Source: Hydra vulgaris (Eukaryota; Cnidaria; Hydrozoa; Anthoathecata; Hydridae). Taken from it: 64,000 nt of DNA. Both the position numbers and the translations under genes were made by a program. The notes beneath the pieces were generated by a model. The model saw nothing but the letters and a program-made list of their open reading frames with translations, searched no databases and was not told the DNA's origin. The DNA lies in NCBI RefSeq assembly GCF_038396675.1, contig NC_088922.1, forward strand, positions 12,893,001 through 12,957,000. Reading direction: 5' to 3'. The first letter of the stretch is position 1. Each line of letters begins with the position of its first letter. This document shows, one piece after another, positions 33,857 through 47,499 of this stretch.

Positions 33857-36498
33857 GTTATTCATCTCAGGGCGTAGAAAAAAACGTTGTTTCCAGTCTT
33901 TTTCTACATTTAATATTTTATATGCTTCTAGGCATCGATTATAATTAAAATTGTACAAATGTAACTCACCGTTAAATGATTTTACTTTCAACTTTCAAAA
34001 TGTCTCAATAACGTTATTTTGCAACTGTCATATAAAACATGGCTAAAAAGTGGAGTTGGTATTAGTAGGTGAATTTGAATGCTAAATTACAAAAATATTA
34101 CTATATACGTGCGAACACAGTGTAAATGAAAATGGAATGTTGTGGAATTCGTAACTTATCTTTATCTTTAAAGCAAGTTTTACAATTTTATAAAAGATTT
34201 TTCTGTATTAAGGCTACCCACTATTTAAATAAAAATTTTAAATAAACCCTTTAAGCCCGCCATATTTAAACATTTCAATTGCATTGGAATCAAATAAGAT
34301 AAAAAAATAAAAATAAATTATAATTATAATTATAATTAACAAAAAACACGTTGATAAGTATAGTTATTGGACACATGATAGATTAGAACCATGGATTATG
34401 ATTGTTTGAAATTCATTCACTTTTTATAACTAAATTTTTTTCATATTTCCAAATAAAATATTTTCGATATTTTCGATTAGAACCGTGGATTATGACTATT
34501 TAAAATTCAAGCAAATTTCTAAAATTTGAGAATCATTTGTGCTTAAAGGAATCACCAAGTAATTTTAATTATTTTAGTATTTATTTTATTTGATTTTTTT
34601 TTGATTTACTGATTAGCGTAGCAGTTTTATGCCCATTAGGGTTTTTAATTTAATATCTATATTTTATTAAAAATGTATAAAGGGGCTCTATGAAAAGGTT
34701 GCGATGACGTATTATTATTTTCATCTTCTTTGAGCCTCTGTCTGTTTAACTCTTTATTTTATAAAGATCATTGTAAAAAAAAAAAGTTTTTACTTTTTAT
34801 TGCATATACAAAAACGGTGCTTGTTGACAAGATTTTACTGTCTTCTTTTTTCTACGGACACATTTTTTCTTTTTTGTATATATATGATGATTATTTATTG
34901 TTAAACAGCAAAATAAATGTGAAAAAAAATTAAAAAATGCACTTTTTATAACTATATTTTGTACATTTTTCCAAATAAAATTATTACGCATATTACTATA
35001 CTCTTATTTTGTAAGAAAAACTTGCTATTAAAATGCATACACAGTTCAGCATAACAATACACGTTTTTGACTTAAAGAGTAAGCTGGTAAAGAAAGGGGT
35101 TATACGCATGGCAAAATTGTTTACGAAGACATCTATAAAAATATTTTACAAGTTTCTTCAAATCTATTCTTATTTTTTAATCATAAGTTCTGTAGTGTCC
35201 AATATCTGTCCCTGTCCAATAACTGCACTGTTTACCTGTTACACTGTTTATTACGGTTTACCCTAATAGTGCTTTTGTTTTATAATTAGTACATACTCGT
35301 GGTATGTACTAATTATAAAGCAAAAACTTTTAATATGACTTACATATTATAAATATTTGTTTCACGTCCACACAACAAAAATATTTATCTTTGAAGAAAA
35401 GACAATTTTTTAGCTGTACGATTGCAAGCACGACAGATAAAGAACTGACATGTTCTACTTGCGATTGAGCGCACGAAATGAACAGCTGATCTTCTGCACA
35501 GCCGGCATTAAATAGTCCTAACATCACTGAAGCCAACCTAATAGTCCAAAATGACCATATTTAAACTTTTTTTTCCTATTTGACCAGCTTTTTGAGATCT
35601 GATCCACTATTGGGCCCGGAGCTCAGAAGGCCCTGCAGAGATATACAAAACTTACTCATTTTTTTTACATTTTTCAATTTTTAATATGAAATTTCTCTAA
35701 AATATTAGAAATAAGAATAATAAACTGAAGCTCGAAATCAAGGGACAAAATATTAAACTTTAAATTTGTTTTCATTATAATTGATTCATTTAATTAATAC
35801 AACAGAATTACCAAGACAGTTACAAAAAAAAATTTTCCAACCCAATTAATTAATGCAATCATTTTTATTTAAAACAATGTCACTGAAACAACTATAATAA
35901 AAGAAACAGCCAACATACTGCTCATCAAAAGTTTTTTCGATTTTTGCGATTTTTCAAAACCAAATCAAATATATTTTGAAAGAGTTATAACATTTCAAGG
36001 AAATTCACAATAATACAAGTACTAATATAAAGTGAATACCTGAATATACAACATAACCTTATAGTCATTAAAGAAACTCGTAGTAATAACTGATAACAAT
36101 AATACTAATTATAATGATAATGATAATAATAACAGCAACAGCAGTATTAATAATAATAATGATAATAATATACACAAAATGATAACAATTATAATAAAAA
36201 GAGAACTTCATAAATAAGGAAAATAACAGCAGCAACAAAAATTTAGTGAATAATGACAGCGACAACAAACATTTAGTACGAAGTAGAGAATGGTTGAATT
36301 AAAAGAGATAAATAAATAGATAGATAAATAAAGAATGCCAAAATATTGGTACTAAAATTAATAATACTAGAATGAAAAAAGTTTCAAAATGGCAGATAAA
36401 AAAAAAGTTTCAAAATGTTAAAAATATCAAATAAAAAACTGAAGGATCACGAATTGATATAGATAATAAAGAATTCCAATATTAATTTGTAGAAATAT
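33857..36498. other. Non-coding region right of the Harbinger element
   Basis: No gene recognised. Contents are a near-duplicate phrase GATTAGAACCRTGGATTATG at about 34381 and 34478, a palindrome at 35271-35327, a GC-rich hAT-terminus-like phrase GGGCCCGGAGCTCAGAAGG at about 35613, and a degenerate (AAT)n/(GATAAT)n tract at 36090-36240. A short minus frame just outside the Harbinger end (about 33991-33860, containing KDWKQRFF) has no confirmable domain. Confidence 0.45.
35271..35327. repeat. 57-bp imperfect palindrome
   Basis: 26-bp arms 35271-35296 and 35302-35327, two mismatches, 5-bp spacer TCGTG. The arms end TATAATTAGTACATAC. Confidence 0.8.
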
Positions 36499-38960
36499 TT
36501 AATTGCATTTTTTTAATAAATAATTAAAAAGCTTGATTTTGAATTCAGAGATTGAATTAAGAGATTTTAGATCAGGAGGTAGTTTGTTCCATGAGGTAAT
36601 AGATTGATATTTAATGGATTTATTTCCATATTTAGCAGAGTGGTGTTTTGGAACAACTAAGTTTAAGCTACTTATGGAGTGAAGAGGATAGTGACTATTT
36701 GTACTTGTAAAGAAATTGTTAAATGATAAGAGAAGGTTTTTGTGATAATAATTCCAGACATATTGGCAGTTAAGGAATATCACAAGGTTGCTTAATTTTA
36801 ATATATTGGAAATTAGGTATAACACATTAGATATAAAGTTGTTGTACTAAAAATATATTATTTTTTATTTTTTAAGCTTTATTTTGGAGATGGGACAACC
36901 TTAAAATGATTTGCTTATGAGATTGTCCCCATACTTGACATGCATATCTTAGATGGGACCCAAAGATAACATGATATATATTTAGCAGAGTTTCTAGATT
37001 TACATAATGGCGGACTTTGGCTAGCATTCCATTAGATCTGCTGAGTTTCATTGCTAAGTCATTCAGATGGCCTTGAAAATAAAGATTAGAATCAATTTTA
37101 ATCCCAAGATATTTAATAGAGTCTAAAGGAAAAAATTTTTGTCCGCTTAGCCTGAAATTTAAGTGCTTATTAATTGGTGCCAGATTGGATTTAAAGATGA
37201 TCAGCTCTGTTTTGTTAGAATTGAGAGAAAGTTTATTAGAACGAAGCCATTGAACAAGATTTCCAAGATCATGACTAATGTTTTTGTTGATTTTTTTAAG
37301 TGATTTGTCATCCAGTAGCATGTTAGTATCATCAGCAAAATGGTAAGCAGTTGCAAATTTAAAAGAAGTATTTAAGTCATTAATAAAAAGAAGAAAAAGA
37401 AGTGGTCCTAAAACTGAACCTTGTGGGACGCCATTTAAGCAATTCTGTAAACCAGAGCAATTCTGTAAATCACTTTTAAGAGCATTATTAATAAGACTAG
37501 ATACCTCATCTTCACTCACAGGGTCAATAAAGAAAGAATTAGCATTAGGCAAATTAAGAAAGTCACTATAAGTACGTTTCGATAGCATGATTTTATTGAG
37601 TAGTTTTTCACAAATAGAGACAAAGTAGTAATTAAATATATTTGAAACAGTGGTATGGTCTGTGATGATATTTTCATTCAGATTTAGCTGAGTAAGTGTT
37701 TTATGTAATGATGCTTTAATATTTATGATATCTTTTATGCCTTTCCAATTATTTTTTATGTTGTTCATGTTGTTATTAAAATATATTATGTTGTATGATT
37801 TTTACTACTTTTTAATAAGTTGCTAATTTCATTTCTATAGAATTTAAATTTTGTGAAAAGTTCATTTTTAGTATTAATGTTTTTACATCTTGCAAATTTT
37901 TATAGAGTTTGTTTTTTACAGAAATAGATATAAGTAAGTCTTTAGAGATCCAGGGTTTAGTTTTAAGTTTGATTTGATTTTTAGTCAAAGTTTTATAGGG
38001 GACACATTGGTCTAAAACTCTATTAAATGATTTTAAAAATTGATTGATGGATTCATTGATATTGTCATTATTTTTAATCATAAGCTTCCAGTTGATTTTA
38101 GAAATTTCTAGATTAGATTCACTATAGTTCAGTAGATCTGCATTGAAATCACCCATTAAAAAAATCAATTTTTGTTTTTCGCTTAACTTTTCAAGAAGTG
38201 AAGTTAAAAATGTTGTATTGAAATAATTTTGATTCATTGATGGATGACGATATATACAACCAATTAGGTCATTTGTTTTGTGGGGCTTTATGATTTCAGC
38301 AAAAACAGACTCGAGTAATTTTGGTTAGTAAATCTTTAAGTCATGACGAATTACATAATTTAAATTAGACTGTAGATATAAAAGAGCACCACCTTTTTTG
38401 GCCTCAGTGGGGCATTGCCTAATATTGAATCCATTAATAGTTATGTCTGTAATATTGGTATCATTAAGATATAAGTTGGTAACAGTAATCTCTATTGCCA
38501 TGGGTATAATATTTAATTTGCTGATAAGACTGCACAGATCATCAATGTGATAGGGAAGTGATGCAATGTTAAGGTGAAGATATAGATCTGAATTAGATTT
38601 GATAGCTTTGTTAAAGTCAATAACATCATAGAATTTACAATTTGTAGCAGAACCAGAGATTCTATTAAGTTCTTTAAGTATGTTTCTTGAATGAATTGAA
38701 GATACAAGAAAATTTGATGATACATTTTGTGGATTTTTGCATGATAATGTTGTTAAGAGCTCATTATCAGTAAGCAGACCAAATGACATGTTTTTAGATA
38801 TACAGTTGAAACAATACCATTCCGAAGAGTCTTCAGTGAGAAGATTATAAGTGAGAAAATCTATTTGGTTGCACTTAGCATGAACCCATGAACTGCAGCA
38901 GTCACAGAAGATGGCTTTGTGGTTATCTGTTACAGTTTTAAAATGTAAACATGTATTTTA
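36499..38960 (-). mobile_element. Second PHD-type LINE copy with deletion of central RT motifs
   Basis: From 38940 leftwards: PHD finger (FCDCCSSWVHAKC, then SEWYCFNC), endonuclease (YLHLNIASLPYHIDDLCSL, QCPTEAKKGGALLYL, LMGDFNADLLN at about 38150), linker (KTKPWISKDLL), then RT. In the 36872-37768 frame the RT passes directly from SLINNALKSDLQNC to NGVPQGSVLGPLLFL. The palm motifs with the first catalytic Asp (LDLxKAFDxV) are therefore missing, although YHFADDTNML remains. The C-terminal YGNKSIKYQSITSWNKLP is in a separate frame (36499-36825). It is the same family as the LINE at 27340-30396 but diverged and inactive. Confidence 0.87.
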
Positions 38961-39839
38961 CAAATGTAAACATAGCAACATTACTGTTGATGACAATACC
39001 TGTGACTGTTGCTAGTGCATGAAGATCCGTTAACAAATTAATGTTAATCAAAACATTTTTAAGAAATAGCATGTTTCAGGAACATTTCAAACATTGTGCA
39101 ATTTCGGAAATAGAGAACGAAAAAGCACAAGTATTGTGATAAAGTAATTGTGGACTTTGCGAATAAGAAGACAAGAAAAATTCATTTTTAAGGTAGCTAA
39201 ATAAATAAAAAATTTCTTAGGATATTTTTCAAATTTTTTTTTTATATTCCTGATAGCATTCTGAAAATTATTACGCCTGAAGATAGTATAGCTTTTATGA
39301 ATTTAAAAATTCTGCAATAAGTAAGGTAAAGTTAATTTTTGATATTAAATATGCTTCTCTCAAACATAATTTCGATGTTCATTTTTTTTATAATTATTTG
39401 AACCAGAGATTCAAGGGTCTTTTCTCTAATTTATAAAATATATATTATTTATATAGTTAATCGTGCTTTATTAACTTTTTATAATAAACAAGTATTGTAC
39501 ATTTCATTTTTAAATGTAAGTTTTCATAGAACCCCCGCAACTTTTTTGCCGGTGAAGGAGGGGGGAGGGGGGAAAATATAAAAATGTTTCTGCATAAATA
39601 CTTGACTGATTTAAAATTAATAGTAACGTGAATAATTTTTCTAATTTAAAGGGTTAAACTGAAAAAAACAGATTATGTCTTAAAAAGTAAGTCATTAAAA
39701 TTTTAACGAAAATAAGTGGCTGATCTAATACTTAATATATTATTTTTTTATATTACTTTTAACCTTAAACAAAATAAAAATTTTTTGTGAAGGGTTTCAA
39801 ATTAGACTCGAAATAAAAAATTTTTTGGCTCTGATATTA
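38961..39839. other. Non-coding AT-rich spacer
   Basis: No gene recognised. There is a G-rich tract (GGAGGGGGGAGGGGGG) near 39557. It may include the lost N-terminal half of the mariner-type gene that follows, but no motif can be read. Confidence 0.4.
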
Positions 39840-40470
39840 CGGTAATCTTTAGTGATGAAGCTCATTTTGAAATTGGTGGGTATGCAAACAAACAAAATTG
39901 TTGAACCTGGTGTAAAGAAAATCCACGAGTATTTCGGACAAATAACAGCATCTACAAAAAGTAACTGTTTGGAGTGGTTTTTGGTGTGGTGGATTGATTG
40001 GTCCATATTTCTTTGAAAATAAAAATGGACACACTGTTACTGTGAATAGTGCATGTTATCTAACAATGATTAGTAATTTTTTATTTGATCAATTGAAGCA
40101 TATTGATGTACAGAATATGTGGCTTTGACAGGACGTTGCAACATTTTGTACAGCAAAAGAAACAATCAATCTTTTAAAAGAGAAATTTGGTGATCGAATA
40201 ATTTATCGAAAAGGAACTGTTAACTGGCCACCAAGTCCATGTTATCTAACACCATTAGATTTCTTTTTGTGGGAATTTTTAAAAAGTAAAGTTTACACTA
40301 ATAATCCTCAAACCATTCAACATCTGAAAGAAAATATAATCAAACAAACTACTCAAATTGAACTATAATTATGTCATCATATGTTTGAAAATTTTACTAA
40401 AAAATTGGAGGCCTGAAGAGCTGCATTTGGTGGTCACTTATGTGACATTTTTTTCCGTTGTTAACTGCCT
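39840..40470 (+). pseudogene. Tc1/mariner-type transposase remnant (C-terminal half)
   Basis: The plus strand reads, through several frames, SDEAHFEIGGYANKQNC, FGVW-like and IIGPYFFENK-like segments, WFQQDVAT-like (the catalytic Asp region, at about 40125), WPPSPCYLTPLDFFLWEFLK (the third acidic residue region, at about 40220) and KVYTNNPQTIQHLKENI. This is the familiar series of insect-type Tc1/mariner DDE transposases. There are many stops and frameshifts, and no terminal inverted repeats were found. Confidence 0.75.
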
Positions 40471-41345
40471 TGCGTCTACTTTAATATTCAATAAAAATAT
40501 CTGCTTATTAAATTTGTGTTATTAAAAAATTAAAAAGTTAATCAAAACTTGAACACCCTTTATTAAATTGCATTCACATAATAAACTTTTATTAAACTAA
40601 AAATATGAGGAGCTAACAATCATTACCTGATTTGTCACAAAAAAAATTAAGATTAACTAATTTTTTTTATTTTTTTATTGTAGAATTTAAAAAACGGTAA
40701 AACCAAGTTTAAACATAGCTTAGTTTGAAACCTAGTTTATTCTAAGTGAAAACAAAATGCGTTTGGATAAAGGTAAGGTCAAAGTACAACTGAATTGAAT
40801 AGTGGTAGTCGTATGATACGCATCACTGAACTTGCTCTTAAAAATATTAAGTATTCAAGACTTAGGTCTTGAATACTTTTTGAGAGCAAGTAGTGCGTAA
40901 AAACTTGCTCAGGAGGATTACTTTATATAACTTTCGTATAGCTGATATAAAGAGAATAGAGTCAAAGTTTAAACCCTTGTCTAACAAACAAACCAATGAG
41001 AAGTAAAAAAATATAATCAGATTTGTTACATTTTCTTTTTGAATAATGACTTAAAATTACACACCATTTTTAATTAAACTTAAATTAAAGTAATATCGTA
41101 ACACGTTCTATTATGTACTTTATGCAAACTCGTAAAACATTTTTTTTAAAAATTGTTGCAAAATAAGCCTACTACTGCTCAAAGACAAAAAAATTTTAAA
41201 ATGCGAAACAATTCTATACGAGTATAAGAATCATAATTAATATAAAAAAAGATTTTCTTCAGCCAGCAAGGTTAATGATAAACATTTAGTTAAAGTTAAA
41301 GCCATGGAGAAAATTGTTTATGAAAGCAATGAACGATACCTATGC
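40471..41345. other. Non-coding spacer with a short palindrome
   Basis: AAGTATTCAAGAC (40849-40861) pairs with its exact complement at 40866-40878 across TTAG. Flanking words (GAACTTGCTC, GAGCAAG) extend the symmetry. No gene was seen. Confidence 0.5.
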
Positions 41346-41349
41346 TTAA

Positions 41350-44085
41350 GGTGGTACCGCGGGAAAAAAACTAAAATCCAGATTCTAAGATAAAACTCAT
41401 TTTCATTATGATTTATTATATACTTATGTTTTTTCCAATTAAAAAAAAAATTGAAATATTAGGTAACTATTCATAATGGCGGAAATTTACCCTAAAATAT
41501 GGGCTAAAAAGCGAAATTTTTCAAATGAAGTTGAAACTTTGCACACTTATTCTGATGATAGATTTGCTCCATTTAACCGTTTAATTTTTTGCCTAAAAGG
41601 TTTCTTCAAATTTTAATGAATTTTTTATAAATATTTAGAAAAATTTAGTGCTTTTTATTTTTTAATTCTTTTTATAGGAAAAAGTAGAAGACATAAAAAA
41701 CCTATCTGTTAAATGATTTTTTAATATGTAATGCATCATTGGTGAAAATTTCAACTCTGAAGCAATATTATTAGACGAGATATCATGTTTTAAAATTTAA
41801 AGTTTTCACAAAAATCATAACTCTAGAAAAATTAAAGGCGAAGACAAAACTAAGTTTAAAAAATAAAACACTTAATAATCTTAGATAAATTCACCAGGTA
41901 TATAAGAATTCATTTGTTCCTCTAAATCTCTTTCGTTGATTTTTTATTTCAATCAAATCTTTCCGCAACATTCTTCTTGCACGACTAACATCTTGTTTAA
42001 CTAATTTTTTCAGGGTAAATTTTCCAAGTAAGCTAAATGCTTTGAAAACATTAGTAATACCATTACAACCTTCATTAAATTGTAAAACAGCAGAATAAAC
42101 TCCCATTTCCAGTGTTTTTCTGCTAAAAAAACATTTTTGGGGATCTTTGTCCAAATAATTGAATTTAGAGACTCATTTGCGTTCTGAGTTTCTCCATATA
42201 AACATTTATTAAGAAGTTGATCAGATTGTAACTCTCTAAAAATTGGAAGAACAATGTGATGGATCCACATAGGCATACTAGCAGTAAGTTTATACTTATT
42301 AGTCTTATTAATTTGATCTTGATGCCATTTACACCAAGTATCTGGTGTTTTTGGACAAAACTGATGGCGGTAACTTGGGTCTTCAAAATCCGTAAAATAG
42401 AAAAGTATGGAAAACACAGCTTTTTTCATAGCATAAAGTGCTCCTTTATTTTTCCTTATTGCCATGCCATAATAATTTTGCATGATATTAATTCTTTTAT
42501 CAGTTAGTCTGCCCTTTCCAGCCAGAGGCATTTTTGTACCCTTGTATGATTTCACTATGTTACGTAACCTATTGCCTAAACGTTTCTGTACATGCCCTAC
42601 ACATTCAAGTTTGATTGGCACTATGTTAAAGTCTTTATAGGGATTGTTAAGAACAACATTTTTGAAGGAACTTGTATCTCCATCACCCAGGTATTCATGG
42701 TATATTAAATTGCGTTCACTTATTGATCTACGAAAGATCTCAAAGGCACTGGCAGACTCCATAGATCCTGATGAATTTTGATGATTTATGTAACATTGAT
42801 GATTTTCAAACCATGTTTCATATGCAGAAGTTCCTTTTCTCTTTTCCCAAACTTGGCAACTTTTACAATGTTTGGAAAAGATTTGCACGTCAACACATTT
42901 ATCATCTATTACTGCTGTAACAACTCCATTAAGAGAGCTGTGCCCGCGCTTTTGCCAAGTACCATCAATTGTTACTCGCTTATGCGTTGGTTTTCCTGGT
43001 ACCCTATTTTGCTTCTCATCAGACGCTTTTTTCATACTGTCAAATGCTGCACTTTCATAAGCATTGCTTACTTTGTTTTGTATACCCAAAAATCCATTTA
43101 CACTTAAACAATGCATGTTCATACATCTTGCAAATGTCTCCAAAGCACTAAAACCACGACCGATTTCTCGAAAACTTATAACACTACGAATGTTTGATTT
43201 AAACATATTGCGTCCCTGCATCTTTATTTGAGAAATTGTACTTGAGGTGTAAAAGTCTTTACTCCATTTGCAGCTGTAACAAAAGAGTTTCAATGCATGG
43301 CAAAATCCCATACAACTGTCAAGTTAATCAACAATGTCTAATTGGTTATGACATATTTAACAAGCTGGAGATGATATAATCTCTTTTAAAATATTAAAGT
43401 TGAATAAAAAATAATAATCATTATCACAAGTTCTATCCAAAAAAACTCTCATTAATATTTATATTGCCATTGAGTTTCCTGCTACTGGAACAGGTAGGTT
43501 CACTAAGTCGGTTCTTTATTTTAGTTTTTGTGGCACATTTCCTTGGAGTAACGCCATTCCGCTTTCTTTTGTGATGTCTAATAAAATTTTGCTTGCTAGA
43601 TATTTTTGTACTCATAGTTAATTTACTTTCAGTTGTTCAGTAGTATTATAACACTATAAAGTATAAACAGCGAATAACATTAAGTAAAACTCTTTATTTG
43701 AGTAAAACCAGTACACAGTTTTTATTACCCAGTAGACAGTTTTTTAAGCTCCATTGTAGAGGTTTTTACATAAGTTTGTTGTTTTAAGTAAAGAATTTTA
43801 GATCGAAAATGCAAAGTATATTATATGACATTCAATTCAGTTAAATTTCTATCCATTTTTAGCAATAAAAAGCAAGATATATGGAGTAATACCCGTTGCT
43901 AAGTTGTTTCTATGGACTAAATCTTCATACCGCCTAGTAATAAAATCTTACACTATTTTAGGACATAAAAACACCTGAAACCTATATATTATTTAAAGGA
44001 GCATTAAATTTTGCACCAATTAACATTAAAAAATAAATTTTGATTTTTTCTTCAAAAATCTGTTTTTTTTTCCTGTGGTACCACC
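41350..44085 (-). mobile_element. TTAA-flanked Kolobok/Mutator-like transposon, nearly complete
   Basis: Ends GGTGGTACCGCGGGAAAAAA (left) and, reverse-complemented, GGTGGTACCACAGGAAAAAA (right) are inverted repeats. Both are flanked by TTAA (41346-41349; 44086-44089). The only gene, on the minus strand (41891-43615), fills most of the 2.7-kb interior. TTAA duplication plus this transposase points to Kolobok. The domain is named Mutator-like in protein databases, so the label is uncertain. Confidence 0.88.
41891..43615 (-). pseudogene. Mutator/Kolobok-like transposase, two stops and one frameshift
   Basis: Starts MSTKISSKQNFIRHHKRKRN (43615), a basic DNA-binding-like N-terminus. After stops near 43433, 43353 and 43323 the main frame (43311-42010) carries IGRGFSALETFARCMN, VTIDGTWQKRGHSSLNGVVT (first Asp), a Cys pair (HCKSCQVW), YHEYLGDGDTSSFKNV (second Asp), KLECVGHVQKRLGNRLR, and LNKCLYGETQNANESLNSII (Glu). 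A frameshift near 42154 moves the C-terminus to the frame ending at 41891 (FNEGCNGITNVFKAF, a basic RRMLRKDL stretch). Relatives are common in Hydra and hemipterans. It is the complete counterpart of the split copy at 7020-11244. Confidence 0.85.
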
Positions 44086-44089
44086 TTAA

Positions 44090-47000
44090 GCGAAAAGTCA
44101 TTCACCATTAATACATTAAAGAGAATGCAACCACAAACTTTGCCTTTAAGCAGAAAACACAAGATAGTGATCTTAAGGAAAGAAGAATCAATCTGTTTTT
44201 AATAAGCTTGTAAAATAATGCTAGATGACAATCCTCATCTTTTCAAAACTCCAACCATTGCTACTTCTATGAAAAGTGTTAACGATAATCAGAAGGAATG
44301 CGATTGAAGAAAACTGAATGAAGTAAACTATATAAAATTTTAAGTTGAGTTAATTGCGAGACTAAATTAAAGTTCTATTTTTTTTAATGTTGCTTTTTCA
44401 GTTTAAATATAGCACCAAATAATCTAAAACTTGAAGGTATCCTTAGAAATATGACAAGGTACATTTTAAATGCAAAATTGTATCATGTTTCTAATTCAAA
44501 ACATATTGTCCTATTAGTTCAAACCTTTTAACTTTTATACATTTCATCAAAATTTATAAAAATTGCTATAATCATAATAGTTTATTTGTCTCAGTTCCAT
44601 ATCACGTGACATTTCATGTTTTGGTTGTTAGCTCTTTATATTTAATTTGGATCAGCCGATTCTTTTCAAGCCGGCTCTTATTAGTCAGATTTTTTCATTT
44701 TTCTTTGTTATTTTTTATTGCGTAAGAAAATTGCACGGAAGCTAAGCATGACATAAAGCAAACTTAAGTTTTTGAAAAATATATACTCAAAGGCATTAAA
44801 AAGGTTTTATGATTAATTTTTGTTTTTAGTTTATAATAGATATATTTTTTTGTCGTGTTAAGCCTTTAGTCATAGTTTTAGAAAGTTTAAAGCAAAAATT
44901 TAAAGAGAGCGTTTAAAAATTGCGTTCCCTTAAATTCTAACAATTAATAAACATAAAATAGTTATGCAACCACGGAAAAATACGTACAATTCAAAATTGA
45001 TGCACAAATTTTATATGGTCATAGTTTTTGAACGCTAAAAGGTCATTGTATGAAATTTGAAATATATCTATGAATTTAGACTTAGTGAAGAATCGTAAAA
45101 AAAAAAAATTCTTTGTCAACTTGTTACTCTCACGTTTAGGGAATTAAAGCACATAATTTAGTGCTTTTTTGTATCCATACACCATAATTTCACATAAATA
45201 TGAATATATAAATGTTTGCAGTTCTCAGCCATCAAAAATTACTGCATCTACTCAAAATATGGATATCAATCTTCTATTGTGAATTTTAACCCAAACAAAA
45301 TCAGTTCATTACTGCTAAAGATTAGTGCAAGTAGTTTAATAATATTGATGAATGGTAATACTCTTACTGACCCTTCTACTTTTTCATAGATCATTCATTA
45401 CTAACCTCTCATTAAAACAGCTCTTTGTTTTCTGCAAACATTGGTCTTTTGGCATTCTCTCCCCGCATAAATGTTCTTGACAATTTAAAGTTTAAGTCTT
45501 TCGTCAATCACTTCCTAGCACTTTAGGTTTCCAGTTCGTTTTCTGTTAATTAAAATTTAGTGGCTGCTTGTAGCTTTGTTGGAATTTTTTGTAATGAAAT
45601 AAAAGTATAAAAAGTATTCTAATTCTGAACTGTATCTATTGATATTGTATTTGATGAAATGAGTCGTTGTTGTTTACAATTGATGAACTTAATGGACTGA
45701 TTGATTTTAAGTTCAATTTATTAATTAAAAAATTTGACTAAAATAATGTTTTCGCTGTATTTGCTTAAATATGTTGAAAGTTGTAAACTATCACATTTAT
45801 TTTTCGACGTTAATAACTTCCCATTCTACATCGTTCTTTATTCCGTTTCCATTGGCTTTTAATAAAAATCAGATGTAAAGTTTAATCATAAAATTGACAT
45901 TTAATTTAAAATATATTTTTAATTTAAAAAATATTTATTTCAATATCCGTTGCAATATGGACTATTGAGTATCTACATGGCCTACTATAAATAGTATTTA
46001 TAGTAGGCCATGGTATCTATAAATGATATCATATCTGTATTTGCGCCTTATTTTTGCAAAAAAAAAAGTTTTATAACAAGAACTTTTAATTTTAATTATC
46101 AAAATAAATGACTAAAATCAAAATGAATGACTAAAACCAAAATAAATAGTTAAAATTAAAATGAATAACTAAGCGTTAAACATTGCAATAGTATTTTGAC
46201 ATTAAACTTATATCGTATTTTTGTAGCAAACGGCGTCGTTACGACGTATTGATAAATATATATCATAGTTTTAAAGCTAACAATATATTAACCAGTGAGC
46301 ACGTGACTTTAAAGACGTCTTTTGAACGTTCAAAAGACGTCCAAAAGGTTAAGTTAAAACTTTTGAGAATCTTTCTCTTCTTCAACTTAAGTTAAACGTT
46401 TTAAGAACTTTTTTCTTTATCTTAATATTTTAAAGTACCTAATATGCTAAATATGATAAAGTGCTAAAACAAAGTTTTTAAAAATATTCTCAGAGAAAAT
46501 CAATTTTAATTTTAGTATTATTTGTTAAAACAAAGTAAATAAATAATTCAAAATAATAAAACAAATAATAAATAAAATATTGTTGTTCAAATTGATAACA
46601 AACTTTTATAATTAAACTGATGACATGCGTTTTCAATAAAATAAATAATAGAATTCATTTTCAGAGAATATCTTTAAAAAAAAAGGTTGGGGCATTGAAA
46701 ACTAAATCCAAAATAGTTTTTGATATAAATTATAAAACGTCCAATGCATAACTGAATACAGCAGGATTTGTTTTGCTATTAAAAGCATTTACAACGGCAC
46801 TAAAAATAACTAAATATCATGCAAGTATCAACCGCTTCAACCATCAATAGAAACAAATCATATTCAATATATTATTCGTAGCTTCCGAAGCAGAAAGTTT
46901 ATTTTTACTTAAAGAGTAACCATAACGCAATAAAGTTTTATTTGTAGTAGAAGAGTAATCATAAGGCGCTAAGCTATGGTAATGATAAAGACACAATTTT

Positions 47001-47499
47001 TTCATTTAATTTTTGTATAATTCCTCTTCTAAATAGATTGATGAAAATTACAAAAAATTCAGCAAAATTAATTTTTGTTTAAAAAAGAAGTAATAAAAAC
47101 TTATAAGATCACTTTACGATATTTACGTAAATGTTTATATATAAAAAAACTTTTTAAAAGTTTAATAAAACACATGCTCAAGTTGGCTTACGAAAATTAA
47201 CCTAAGAAAAAAACGAAGAAAACCTTTTTAGAAACCTATGAAAAATAAAAAAATTGAAATTAAAAGAAATTTAAAAAATAACACTAAATACCTCAATACA
47301 GCTTAATAAAATATCTTTAAGTTTCTTTGTGCATAAAGTTCGGGTTAAAACTTTTTTTTAACTAACGCATTTATTATCTTTCAAATAAATGATCCTACGG
47401 TTCTTCTCTGATCTTGGAACAAAAAAATGAAATATTGCAAAGTTTTGAGGCTATTTATTTATTGTTTAGCCGTTCTAAAAAAACTTCATTTAGTTAATT
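44090..47499. other. Long AT-rich region without genes; two palindromes
   Basis: No coding potential recognised over 3.4 kb. CATGGCCTACTATAAAT (45976-45992) pairs with 45996-46012. GACGTCTTTTGAAC (46314-46327) and its complement (46328-46341) form a perfect 28-bp palindrome 22 bp after CCAGTGAGCACGTGAC (46292), which resembles a CCCAGTGGGCAC-type terminus. Short TTAAAAT and AAATGACTAAAA repeats are found at 46100-46170. Confidence 0.5.

Noticed and set aside
33740..33991. Minus frame with KDWKQRFFLRPE, reminiscent of a PH-domain strand
   Set aside because: Spans the Harbinger terminus and is too short to support a domain.
39797..40034. Minus-strand frames of 61-69 codons
   Set aside because: Antisense of the mariner-type remnant on the plus strand.
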